Made by a program: the position numbers and the translations under genes. Under the pieces are notes generated by a model, which was not told where the DNA came from, searched no databases, and saw only the letters and a program-made list of their open reading frames with translations. From assembly GCA_946479055.1 (NCBI GenBank), contig CAMLEX010000122.1:1-10222 (forward strand): DNA of 10,222 bases. The letters run 5' to 3'. Source of the DNA: an uncultured Bacteroidota bacterium. Lineage in GTDB: Bacteria; Bacteroidota; Bacteroidia; Chitinophagales; Chitinophagaceae. This document shows positions 1-6,292 of the stretch, piece by piece; the stretch's first letter is position 1, and every line of letters begins with the position of its first letter.

Positions 1-552
1 GGAGCTCAACGGAACTTTTTCGGATGGTTTAAGGATCATGCAATTTCCAAGAGCTATCGCATTGGGGATGGTCCAATTGGGAACCATGCTTGGAAAATTG
101 AACGGAACAATAGATGCGACTACTCCAAGCGGTACATGTTCGGTCCGGCATTCTACTCCTTTACTTACTTCCAGTACTTCGCCGGTTATCAATTGCGGTA
201 AAGAAGTAGCGAATTCTGTCAGCTCAATACTTTTTTCTATTTCAGCGAGAGCTTCTCCGTATGTTTTTCCATTTTCTTCCTGCACCAACTCCGCTAATTC
301 TCTTGAATGTTTTTCCAGTAAGTATTTATAGCGGAAGAAAACCTGTACTCTTTCTTTAATGGGCGTCTTACTCCAGACAGGAAAAGCGGTTTTGGCTGCT
401 TTAACAGCAGCATCTAATTCTGCGGCAGTTGACATCGGGACTGTCGCAAGCGGGTTGCCGTCTATTGGCGAAATTACATCCAGCGAACGTAAAGTAGAAG
501 CGTTGTTAACAAACTTCCCGTTGATATAATTTTGAACAGGAGGATACTTCAT
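1..552 (-). CDS. mmsA: Methylmalonate-semialdehyde dehydrogenase (CoA-acylating), N-terminal part, cut by the left edge
   Basis: This is the first 184 residues of an aldehyde dehydrogenase superfamily enzyme; the family is about 480-500 residues, so the catalytic Cys lies outside the window. The translation starts MKYPPVQNYINGKF, the usual ALDH N-terminus. Near residues 141-184 it has PLGVVASIVPFNFPSMVP followed by NAIALGN and LKPSEKVPLS. The PFNFPSMVP form, with the conserved Asn of ALDHs, is typical of the methylmalonate/malonate-semialdehyde dehydrogenase branch. That branch oxidises the semialdehydes to propionyl-CoA or acetyl-CoA with NAD+ and CoA in valine and inositol breakdown. The ATG at 552-550 is the natural start for the family alignment. 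The gene diverges from trmH across a 94-bp spacer carrying a plausible Bacteroidota promoter. ALDH membership is near certain; the MMSDH subtype is probable from the motif alone. Confidence 0.85.
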   Translation of the reverse strand, partial: MKYPPVQNYINGKFVNNASTLRSLDVISPIDGNPLATVPMSTAAELDAAVKAAKTAFPVWSKTPIKERVQVFFRYKYLLEKHSRELAELVQEENGKTYGEALAEIEKSIELTEFATSLPQLITGEVLEVSKGVECRTEHVPLGVVASIVPFNFPSMVPNWTIPNAIALGNCMILKPSEKVPLSS

Positions 553-583
553 AAAATGTTTTTCTTTGTAAAGAATATAAAGA

Positions 584-614
584 ATTGCAGTCTTTATAAA
601 TATACTTAATTTAA
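584..614 (+). promoter_or_regulatory. Candidate Bacteroidota sigma-A promoter for trmH
   Basis: ATTG at 584-587, 19 nt, then TAATTTAA at 607-614 gives a partial match (4 of 6 specified -7 positions) to TAnnTTTG at the right spacing. It would place transcription start about 25 nt upstream of the trmH ATG. It overlaps the proposed mmsA promoter on the other strand, so the two would compete. The match is weaker than that for mmsA. Confidence 0.28.
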
Positions 615-627
615 ACAGGAATACAAG
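597..627 (-). promoter_or_regulatory. Candidate Bacteroidota sigma-A promoter for mmsA
   Basis: Read on the minus strand, CTTG (627-624) is followed after exactly 19 nt by TATATTTA (604-597). Bacteroidota housekeeping promoters follow TTTG-N19-TAnnTTTG, so spacing matches and both boxes are close. The -7 box ends 44 nt before the mmsA ATG. Functional assignment is inferred from the pattern. Confidence 0.4.
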
Positions 628-646
628 TTAAAGCCCCGTTGATTTT

Positions 647-1237
647 ATGACGCCGGAACGCAGAGAAAAACTCGTTGCAGTACTGAATAAAAGACAGGAT
701 GATATTACTATTGTTCTCGAAAATGTTTTTGATCCGCATAATATTTCCGCGGTAATGAGAACCTGCGATGCCGTAGGGGTGCAGGAAATTTATATTTTAA
801 ATACAAAGATTCCCCGGCATAAAAAATGGGGTTTTAAAAGCTCGTCGAGTGCGAAAAAATGGCTAACAGTTCATCAGTACGAAAATGCTGTTGAATGTTT
901 TTCAGCATTACGAAAAAGATATTCATCCATTTTAACGACACATTTAAGTGATGATGCCGTAAGTTTATACCAGATTGATTTTACAAAAAGTATTGCATTG
1001 ATTTTTGGCAATGAACATAATGGCGTTAGCGATGAGATCAGGGCACTGGCCGATGGAAATTTTGTAATACCACAGGCAGGCATTATTCAATCGCTGAATA
1101 TAAGTGTAGCATGCGCCGTTACACTATACGAAGCATACAGGCAAAAAAATCTTGCCGGGCATTATAACCAGAAAAGCCTGGATGAAACAAAGTATAATGC
1201 ATTGCTGAATGAATGGAGCTTTAAAAGGGAAGAGTAA
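647..1237 (+). CDS. trmH: tRNA (guanosine(18)-2'-O)-methyltransferase, SpoU/TrmH class
   Basis: This 196-residue protein is a SPOUT (trefoil-knot) SAM-dependent methyltransferase that 2'-O-methylates G18 in the tRNA D-loop. It starts MTPERREKLVAVLNKRQDD, closely resembling Thermus TrmH (MTPERR...RQPDLTVLLENV), and its length matches that enzyme. All three SpoU motifs are visible. Motif 1 is NISAVMRTCDAVG (residues 32-44, with the catalytic Arg38). Motif 2 is FGNEHNGVS (120-128). Motif 3 is IPQAGIIQSLNISVACAV (142-159), which makes the knot and SAM site. The C-terminal tail (about 165-190) resembles the helical tRNA-binding extension of TrmH. The ATG at 647 is the family start. The stop (TAA, 1235-1237) is followed after 32 nt by the TlpA-like gene, so the two are probably co-transcribed. 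Confidence 0.93.
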   Translation: MTPERREKLVAVLNKRQDDITIVLENVFDPHNISAVMRTCDAVGVQEIYILNTKIPRHKKWGFKSSSSAKKWLTVHQYENAVECFSALRKRYSSILTTHLSDDAVSLYQIDFTKSIALIFGNEHNGVSDEIRALADGNFVIPQAGIIQSLNISVACAVTLYEAYRQKNLAGHYNQKSLDETKYNALLNEWSFKREE

Positions 1238-1239
1238 TG

Positions 1240-1267
1240 CAATGGTCAATTTTCAATGCTCAATTTA
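1240..1267 (+). repeat. Tandem heptamer repeat, four copies of CAATNNT-like units
   Basis: Four consecutive 7-bp units share CAAT at positions 1-4, and three of the four have T at position 7, the last ending in A. They are in exact 7-bp phase and fill nearly the whole 32-nt spacer between the trmH stop (1237) and the preferred start of the next gene (1270). A distance of 7 is unrelated to codons. Other 7-bp-periodic arrays with different unit sequences lie elsewhere in this window. Confidence 0.65.
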
Positions 1268-1269
1268 CC

Positions 1270-1755
1270 ATGAAGAGAACTGCACTCATACTAATTACTT
1301 GTTTTTTTATTTTATCTGTTGGTGGACAGGAAATAAAGAAAGTAAAGATCACGGATCTGGAAAAAATGATTGCTGAAAGCGACACGCCATTGATCATTAA
1401 TTTTTGGGCGACTTTCTGCAAGCCTTGTATGGAAGAAATACCTCATTTTCAAAAGCTGGGAAAAAAATATGAAAAGGACAGCGTAAAGCTGTTGCTTGTA
1501 AGTCTTGATATGAAAGACGCCTATCCCACAAAGGTAAATGCATTTATTAGGAAGAAAAAGATAAGAATTCCCACAGCCTGGTTGGATGAAACCAATGCTG
1601 ATTATTTCTGTCCCAGGATAGACACATCATGGTCCGGGGTTATTCCCGCTACTCTTTTTATTAATAACAGGAACAACTACCGGAAATTTACAGAAGAGCC
1701 GCTGTCTGAGGAGCGGCTTGAAAAAGAGATCAGGGCCATACTTCAAAGAAACTAA
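1270..1755 (+). CDS. Exported TlpA/ResA-like thioredoxin-fold protein
   Basis: From the ATG at 1270 this is a 161-residue protein with a Sec signal peptide (MKRTALILITCFFILSVGG, roughly residues 1-19), so it acts in the periplasm or at the envelope. The thioredoxin fold is shown by LIINFWATFCKPCMEEIP, a WAxxCxPC active site with Cys50 and Cys53, as in TlpA/ResA. GVIPATLF follows with the cis-proline at about 126. A third Cys (114) lies between them. The likely role is reduction of thiols on exported proteins; the substrate is unknown. An alternative ATG at 1237, overlapping the trmH stop, would add 11 residues encoded by the heptamer repeat ahead of the signal peptide. I prefer 1270 because the signal peptide begins there. 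The stop overlaps the stop of the convergent gene. A 7-bp inverted repeat lies inside the 3' end of the coding region. Confidence 0.85.
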   Translation: MKRTALILITCFFILSVGGQEIKKVKITDLEKMIAESDTPLIINFWATFCKPCMEEIPHFQKLGKKYEKDSVKLLLVSLDMKDAYPTKVNAFIRKKKIRIPTAWLDETNADYFCPRIDTSWSGVIPATLFINNRNNYRKFTEEPLSEERLEKEIRAILQRN

Positions 1756-1994
1756 AAAGTTTCTTCCTGCTCCTTGGCTTGTTTTAATAAATAAACAAAA
1801 TAGACACCTGAAAAAAGACTGACCAATGATAGAATCAGGCCCAGTGAGCTTCCAACTTGGATACTTTTTGCAATCGAAAAGCCTACTAATACCATAAAGC
1901 CAAGAATAATGCACCGGATAAAAAGGGGATGAGATTGCATAAGCATTGGTTTTAAATAATTGAATGATGTGTTGGCAAAAATGTGATGCGGCAT
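1752..1994 (-). CDS. Small two-helix membrane protein, function unknown
   Basis: This is a hypothetical protein of 80 residues from the ATG at 1994. In-frame ATGs at 1946 and 1940 would give 64 or 62 residues. The open frame continues upstream to a TTG at 2090, but that stretch contains homopolymer runs and looks non-coding. Two hydrophobic segments are clear: FIRCIILGFMVLVGFSIA, then after a short polar turn LGLILSLVSLFSGVYFVYLL. The tail KQAKEQEETF is charged. This is an inner-membrane hairpin with no recognised domain. The ATG at 1994 is preceded by TGGAAAAAAAAAG, an A-rich leader acceptable for Bacteroidota, but the start is unsure. Its TAG (1754-1752) overlaps the TAA of the plus-strand thioredoxin gene (1753-1755). 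Confidence 0.55.
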   Translation of the reverse strand: MPHHIFANTSFNYLKPMLMQSHPLFIRCIILGFMVLVGFSIAKSIQVGSSLGLILSLVSLFSGVYFVYLLKQAKEQEETF

Positions 1995-2102
1995 CTTTTT
2001 TTTTCCATAAGTGGGAGTAAAAAAAACTGTATTTTTTTTGTGCAGGGTCAAAACCAGCGAACGTGGTAAGTGTGAATTGACAGATTTCAATTGATTGGTG
2101 TA

Positions 2103-2125
2103 TTCAACTCACCACTCACTATTCA
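2103..2125. repeat. Short heptad-phased repeat downstream of the redoxin gene
   Basis: On the plus strand TCA recurs at 2104-2106, 2109-2111, 2116-2118 and 2123-2125. The spacings are 5, 7 and 7 nt, with CACT/ACTC-type filler. It lies in the non-coding gap beyond the redoxin stop. It resembles the 7-bp periodicity of the other arrays but is short and has one 5-nt step. Confidence 0.35.
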
Positions 2126-2139
2126 TAATGGACGATTTA

Positions 2140-2745
2140 TTATAGCCTTTTAATAGTGCAACCTACAAACCGGGTTTTTGTGGTAGATACATTTTTGCCA
2201 GCAACCATTTCTTCGATCGCAATTTTCGCATGTTTGCGGGTTACTTCGCCAGGGGCATTGGCATTATCATCAATAGCCCCATGATAAACCAGTTTGCCGG
2301 ATTTATCAAACAAAAAAACTTCCGGTGTACGGGTAGCGCCAAAAGCATCAGCCATGGCCGAATTCTTATCAACTACATAGCTGAATGGATAGCCCTGATC
2401 CTTGCCATATTCTTTCATATCATCAAATGATTCACCATCACTACGGGTAGCTTCGTTGGAATTAAGTAATATCACACCAATCCCATTGTCTGTAGCAAAC
2501 TTTGCTGTTTCAAGTGTACGGGATTGATATTTTCCTACCACAGGGCATGTATTGCAACTAAACATTACCAGCAATCCATTTTTTTTCATGGCATCTTTAA
2601 AAGAAACTTCTTTGCCGGAAATATCTTTCATTTTTGAATCCGGGTTGGGCAAAGATGAACCAATCGGGAGCGGATCATTAATCGCTTGCATCGAAAAAAA
2701 AGCAATAGCGGCAATCGGTAAAATTGAAAAGAATAGCTTTTTCAT
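2140..2745 (-). CDS. Exported redoxin / thioredoxin-family protein
   Basis: This 201-residue protein has a signal peptide (MKKLFFSILPIAAIAFFSM, cleavage near residue 21). It has a peroxiredoxin/TlpA-type fold: strand LLVMFSCNTCPVVGKYQ with a CxxC at Cys64-Cys67, a helix, VILLNSNE, and TRTPEVFLFD with the cis-Pro at 141. KLVYHGAIDDN follows. This layout matches the periplasmic AhpC/TSA redoxins common in Bacteroidota, whose C-terminus often ends in a GC[ST]IK motif; here it is VGCTIKRL with Cys196. The C-terminal Cys may act as a resolving or exchange thiol (inference). The start ATG lies 38 nt after the BrkB-family stop, so it is probably the last strongly linked gene of the mltG transcript. 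The substrate is unknown. Confidence 0.85.
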   Translation of the reverse strand: MKKLFFSILPIAAIAFFSMQAINDPLPIGSSLPNPDSKMKDISGKEVSFKDAMKKNGLLVMFSCNTCPVVGKYQSRTLETAKFATDNGIGVILLNSNEATRSDGESFDDMKEYGKDQGYPFSYVVDKNSAMADAFGATRTPEVFLFDKSGKLVYHGAIDDNANAPGEVTRKHAKIAIEEMVAGKNVSTTKTRFVGCTIKRL

Positions 2746-2783
2746 ATTATTTGATTTAAGGTTTTATCAAATTTCAACAAAAA

Positions 2784-3749
2784 TTATGCTGAATGAATGC
2801 CGCCCGCAAGATTTTTGTTTCTTTCATCCACTTCGTGTTTCAGAGAGTTGATGCTGACATTGAGCTCAAAGCCAATCAATAATACTAGCGAATTGAAATA
2901 GATAAGTAACATCAGTATCAATACAGTGCTGATTGAACCATACAGTTCATTGTAATTAGAGAAATTACTAACCCAATAAGAAAAGCCAGCCGTAAAAAGG
3001 ATCATCAGGAACGTGGCAAGAATAGATCCCGGGTTGACCAGCTTCCATCGTTTATGCACGGAAGGTGCATAGCGGTAAATAAAAGAGATAGCAAAAAAGA
3101 ACATTAATATAGTTACCACCCATCTTAAATTATGGATGACGGAAATAAGAATTGTATTCGTTATACCCAGCCATCTTAAAACAGACCCCTGCATTATGAG
3201 GGCAAGTATAGAAATAAAAAAGAGTATAAAAAGTATAAAAGTCAAGCGGAGAGCTACCATTCTTTCATGAAAATCTTTTCGTTTGGTGAAGCCGATATAG
3301 TTTCTGTCGAACGATCGCATGATACCCATCACCGCATTGGAAGAGAAAAACATTGCCAGCAAAAAACCGGTTGATAAAAGTCCTGTTCTCGGTTTATTCA
3401 GAATATCAGAAAGGAATTTTATCAATCCCCCGTTATTTCTTTCTCCCGGCATTACATCTTTAATAAGCGAAAACATTTGATTGATGAATTCCTGGGAGAT
3501 AGGCAAATAAGGGATCAGTGTAAATAAAAAAATGATAGCCGGAGGAATCGTCATCGTAAAGTTGAAGGCAATTGCGGATGCTCTTTCTGTAAAGCCGGTT
3601 TTTTGAGCTTGCAGGAAAAAAAATCGTACCACGTCAAAAAGAGGAATGCACTGGAAACCAGGCAGAAGAATTTTCTTACTCTTTCTTATCAGGAAACTGA
3701 CAGGTGCAGAAACCAGGAGCCTTCTTTTTATTTGTGTCAGCAGGTGCAT
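2784..3749 (-). CDS. YihY/BrkB-family inner-membrane protein
   Basis: This is a 321-residue polytopic membrane protein of the YihY/virulence factor BrkB family (formerly annotated as RNase BN, a mis-assignment). The family hallmark near the start of the core is GFTERASAIAFNFTMTIPPAIIFLFTLIPYLP (residues about 52-83), with the A-a-A-F-x-x-x-x-a-i-P-P pattern. About six membrane segments can be placed at 61-82, 122-144, 168-187, 209-228, 241-261 and 272-296. The last ends in GFELN, the usual C-terminal family motif. The biochemical function is not established for the family. The ATG at 3749 lies 5 nt after the mltG stop, so the two are almost certainly co-transcribed, linking this protein to envelope growth. 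The N-terminus is basic (KRRL, RKSKK) and cytoplasmic by the positive-inside rule. Confidence 0.88.
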   Translation of the reverse strand: MHLLTQIKRRLLVSAPVSFLIRKSKKILLPGFQCIPLFDVVRFFFLQAQKTGFTERASAIAFNFTMTIPPAIIFLFTLIPYLPISQEFINQMFSLIKDVMPGERNNGGLIKFLSDILNKPRTGLLSTGFLLAMFFSSNAVMGIMRSFDRNYIGFTKRKDFHERMVALRLTFILFILFFISILALIMQGSVLRWLGITNTILISVIHNLRWVVTILMFFFAISFIYRYAPSVHKRWKLVNPGSILATFLMILFTAGFSYWVSNFSNYNELYGSISTVLILMLLIYFNSLVLLIGFELNVSINSLKHEVDERNKNLAGGIHSA

Positions 3750-3754
3750 GCCAT

Positions 3755-4765
3755 TTATTTGATATTTCTTTTATTCAGTTCTTGCTGGTAGAGCCGTGCA
3801 TATTTGATATGATCAGTGTAGTTGGTCGTAAAGATATGTGTTCCATCAAAAGCACTACTGGCTACAAAATAGATATAATCTGTTTTTGGGGAATCGAGAA
3901 CAGCCTCAATCGTTTCCAGATCAGGAGTGCAGATAGGGCCGGGTGGCAAACCTTTGTTGATGTAAGTATTATAAGGTGAAGGTGTATCAAGATGACCTCT
4001 TAATATCCGTTTCAATCCAAAATTTCTCAGCGCAAACTTCACAGTAGGATCTGCCTGTAAAGGCATTCCTTTAGCAATCCGGTTAAGGTATACACTGGCA
4101 ACATTTGGTTTATCTGTTTTGGAATTTGTTTCTTCATCTATAATTGACGCCAGTGTTGAAGCCTGTATCGGGGTAATGCCCAGGTTACTTGCTTTCTGTT
4201 TTCGTTCCTCTGTCCAGAATGTTTTATACGCAATATGAAATTGCTGAAAGATTTTCTCAGGCGTTGTATTCCATTTTATCGTGTAGGTAAAAGGCATGGC
4301 CGCTGCCATTACTGTATTGGTATCAAGACCATATTCTTTTAAAGAGTCGGTGCTATTAAGAAAGTTTATCATTTGCAGTGAATCGCATTCAAATGCGTTC
4401 CCGATCCTTGAAGCCAATACTTCCTTTGTTCTTATTTTAGTGATAACAAAATTAACCGGTGTTTGCTGCCCATTTTTCAGCATTCTTACAAGGCGTACAA
4501 GGTTCATTCCTTTTTTTATTTCATAACGGCCCGGTTTTACTTTGTTATAACCGATCATCTTTGAGGCCCAGGTGAACCAGCTTTTACCGGAAATTATATT
4601 CTCTTTATCAAGATTAGTTTTTACTCCTTCATATGTTTCACCAGTTCGGATATAGAAAAATTTCTTTTCAGGAGGATGAACTGTAGGTCCCAAAAATTTC
4701 CATGCGGTAAAGCCAACAACCAAAAGAATAACAGTAAGGATACTGAATAATATTTTCTTTTTCAT
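3755..4765 (-). CDS. mltG: Endolytic murein transglycosylase MltG (YceG-like)
   Basis: This 336-residue single-pass membrane protein cleaves nascent peptidoglycan glycan strands internally and is thought to set strand length. The N-terminal anchor is residues 5-24 (ILFSILTVILLVVGF). A LysM-like region follows, and then the YceG catalytic core. ASIIDEETN (206-214) aligns with E. coli ASIIEKETA, placing the catalytic Glu at 212 (E. coli Glu218). The first Glu of the pair is replaced by Asp210. The other core motifs are MPLQADPTVKFAL (234-246), SPYNTYINKGLPPGPICTP (263-281) and YIYFVA near 297. Length is normal for the family. The gene heads a probable operon with the BrkB-family gene 5 nt downstream. 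Its leader (4766-4954) follows the secG terminator, so it needs its own promoter, which I could not place with confidence. Confidence 0.95.
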   Translation of the reverse strand: MKKKILFSILTVILLVVGFTAWKFLGPTVHPPEKKFFYIRTGETYEGVKTNLDKENIISGKSWFTWASKMIGYNKVKPGRYEIKKGMNLVRLVRMLKNGQQTPVNFVITKIRTKEVLASRIGNAFECDSLQMINFLNSTDSLKEYGLDTNTVMAAAMPFTYTIKWNTTPEKIFQQFHIAYKTFWTEERKQKASNLGITPIQASTLASIIDEETNSKTDKPNVASVYLNRIAKGMPLQADPTVKFALRNFGLKRILRGHLDTPSPYNTYINKGLPPGPICTPDLETIEAVLDSPKTDYIYFVASSAFDGTHIFTTNYTDHIKYARLYQQELNKRNIK

Positions 4766-4954
4766 TACTCAATTTTAGTTTTTCTGATACGGACAGATAT
4801 TTACATCTTTTCTATTCTTGTAATACCAACTTCGGTTCCCCTGGTCATCTTCGTTGCGACGCTCCTTTCATCTTCCTGTTCTCTATTGAGCAAATCATCA
4901 CCGATACTTCACAGGAGCACAGGAATTGATTTGATCACAGATAAAAAACAAATT
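4766..4954 (-). other. mltG leader / intergenic region with two tiny overlapping reading frames
   Basis: The gap between the secG terminator and mltG must hold the mltG promoter, but no convincing TTTG-N19-TAnnTTTG pair was found. On the minus strand an 8-codon frame (4871-4845, MKGASQRR) overlaps by ATGA a 15-codon frame (4848-4801, MTRGTEVGITRIEKM). Neither has an obvious ribosome site, and both may be chance. The octamer GAAGATGA occurs twice. Nothing else was recognised. Confidence 0.25.
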
Positions 4955-4961
4955 AAATAAA

Positions 4962-4986
4962 AAACCCTGTCTTTGCGACAGGGTTT
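4962..4986 (-). terminator. Intrinsic terminator of the miaB-secG transcription unit
   Basis: A perfect 10-bp inverted repeat pairs 4962-4971 with 4977-4986 (arms AAACCCTGTC and GACAGGGTTT, 5-nt loop). On the minus strand the stem runs into a T-rich tail (TTTTTTATTTAATTTG, overlapping the arm). It begins 20 nt past the secG stop. This is a textbook rho-independent terminator for minus-strand transcription. Confidence 0.9.
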
Positions 4987-5006
4987 CAAATAATATACCG
5001 TTTTAA

Positions 5007-5357
5007 TTATTTGTCAGTATCAATAGGTACAGTGTTCGCTGGTAATTGTTGTGATGGCAGAGTAGCAGGCTGAGAAGCTGCGGGTACCTGTGCACCACTT
5101 GCTTTACTATCAACGTTAGACTGACTGCCAGATGATGAAATGAAAAATGCTGAAAACAGGCATAGCAAACCTACTACACCAGCAAATACCCAGGTTCCTT
5201 TTTCCAATACATCAGTAGTTTGTTTTACACCCATAAATTGGTTGCTGAAACCGGCGATACTACCGGATAATCCACCACCTTTTGGGTTTTGAATCAGTAC
5301 TATAAGGCCCAGTACCACAGAAGCAATAACGATCAGTATCACAAATAAAATAGTCAT
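5007..5357 (-). CDS. secG: Preprotein translocase subunit SecG
   Basis: This 116-residue membrane protein is the accessory subunit of the SecYEG channel and assists protein export across the inner membrane. Two helices are seen (about 3-22 and 57-76). They are joined by the diagnostic loop IQNPKGGGLSGSIAGFSNQFMGVKQTTDVLEKGTW (22-56), which is the Bacteroidota form of the SecG signature. The C-terminal tail (77-116) is rich in Ser, Ala, Pro and Gln and is probably disordered, a common extension in this phylum. The ATG follows the upstream stop after a single nucleotide (TGATATG), suggesting translational coupling. A strong terminator stands 20 nt downstream, making secG the last gene of the unit. 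Confidence 0.94.
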   Translation of the reverse strand: MTILFVILIVIASVVLGLIVLIQNPKGGGLSGSIAGFSNQFMGVKQTTDVLEKGTWVFAGVVGLLCLFSAFFISSSGSQSNVDSKASGAQVPAASQPATLPSQQLPANTVPIDTDK

Positions 5358-5358
5358 A

Positions 5359-6207
5359 TCACAAATTCTTTAATTGTTCGATTTTGGCTGCAAAATAAGA
5401 GCTTTTAGCGGGATTGAGCAAACTTAATTTCTGGTATATCTCGGTGGCTTTTGCTTTATTTCCCTGCTTTTCCCATACCTCCGCCATGGCTTCTGTTACC
5501 ACTTCTCTGTCGTTTATAGAAGTCTCCGCCATTTTTTCTACCTTTTTTTCATCAGTAGCGCTGACAGCAGCCGCTATTTCTGTTACTGGAAAGCGTTTCA
5601 TGACCTTTAGCCATTCTGTAAAACTTTTTAATTGCCGGCTTAGCAGATCTTTCGGTTTTTCTTCTTCTTTAGCCTGTATTCCTTGCGATGCAAAATAGTC
5701 TATGGTATGGTAGGGTTCAAACGTGATTTCTGCCTTTGACGGATCGATAGGTTCAAATTTGAATTTTGGTAGTTCTACTGATAATCCGGGTTGATTTTCT
5801 TCTTGTTGTTCGTCTGATGTTGTATCATCAGCCGGCTCAGTGATTATGTCTTCAGCCTTTTCCACTTTTGTTTGATCAACAACTTCTTCATGGGTTGCCG
5901 GCATTTCCATTTCAACAGCAGGTTTAGAAAAAGCTTCTTCTTGTTTTTGTGGAGAATAATGCTGGACGCCTGTATCATTCAGCAGATAATCAAACCAAAG
6001 TGGATTTTGAAAATATAAAGAAGCTTTCTGAATATGTTTATTAAGCGGGTCCGAACTGATTTCTTTTAATTTTTTAGCTAAAAGAAATTGAACCGGCGCA
6101 GAAAACGGGTATTGGCCTGTTAGCTGTTGTAGTTCTTCCACACTGCAATCATTCAGCGAATGTTTTCCCGTAATGGATTTGGTTATTTCATTGACAGTAG
6201 AGTTCAT
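5359..6207 (-). CDS. Uncharacterised acidic-linker protein with TPR-like C-terminus, coupled to secG
   Basis: This 282-residue protein has no signal peptide and is likely cytoplasmic. Three parts are visible. The N-terminal helical region (1-80) contains LQQLTGQYPFSAPVQFLLAKKL, which looks like one TPR-type helical hairpin. The linker (about 86-145) is rich in Glu, Asp, Thr and Pro and is probably disordered. A conserved-looking block PYHTIDYFASQGI (165-177) leads to a C-terminal TPR-like unit (about 237-270, VTEAMAEVWEKQGNKAKATEIYQKLSLLNP). I recall similar proteins next to secG in other Bacteroidota but know no assigned role. Adjacency suggests a link to export or envelope assembly (inference). 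The ATG at 6207 is preferred; a GTG two codons upstream (6213) is possible. The stop is one nucleotide from the secG ATG. Confidence 0.85.
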   Translation of the reverse strand: MNSTVNEITKSITGKHSLNDCSVEELQQLTGQYPFSAPVQFLLAKKLKEISSDPLNKHIQKASLYFQNPLWFDYLLNDTGVQHYSPQKQEEAFSKPAVEMEMPATHEEVVDQTKVEKAEDIITEPADDTTSDEQQEENQPGLSVELPKFKFEPIDPSKAEITFEPYHTIDYFASQGIQAKEEEKPKDLLSRQLKSFTEWLKVMKRFPVTEIAAAVSATDEKKVEKMAETSINDREVVTEAMAEVWEKQGNKAKATEIYQKLSLLNPAKSSYFAAKIEQLKNL

Positions 6208-6292
6208 GGCCACAAGTTAAGAAAATACTCAATGGAGATCAGATCAGGAAAGAAATGTTTGTTTCCTTGTTTTTATCTCTTGCTTTTTAGTA

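Noticed and set aside
1697..1718. Hairpin AGCCGCT / AGCGGCT as a terminator for the thioredoxin gene
   Set aside because: It lies within the coding region and has no T-run on either strand; it may be chance coding sequence (PLSEER).
1966..1990. TTGGCAAAAATGTGATGC as a sigma-54 -24/-12 promoter
   Set aside because: The GG-GC spacing is wrong (TTGC not at the required position).
3704..3979. Plus-strand open frame across the mltG / BrkB junction
   Set aside because: It is antisense to two well-supported genes, with no domain and no start signal.
5414..5698. Plus-strand 94-codon frame
   Set aside because: It lies entirely antisense to the secG-coupled gene and has no recognisable protein features.
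6208..6213. GTG at 6213 as start of the TPR-like protein
   Set aside because: An ATG two codons downstream is simpler; the difference is only two residues.
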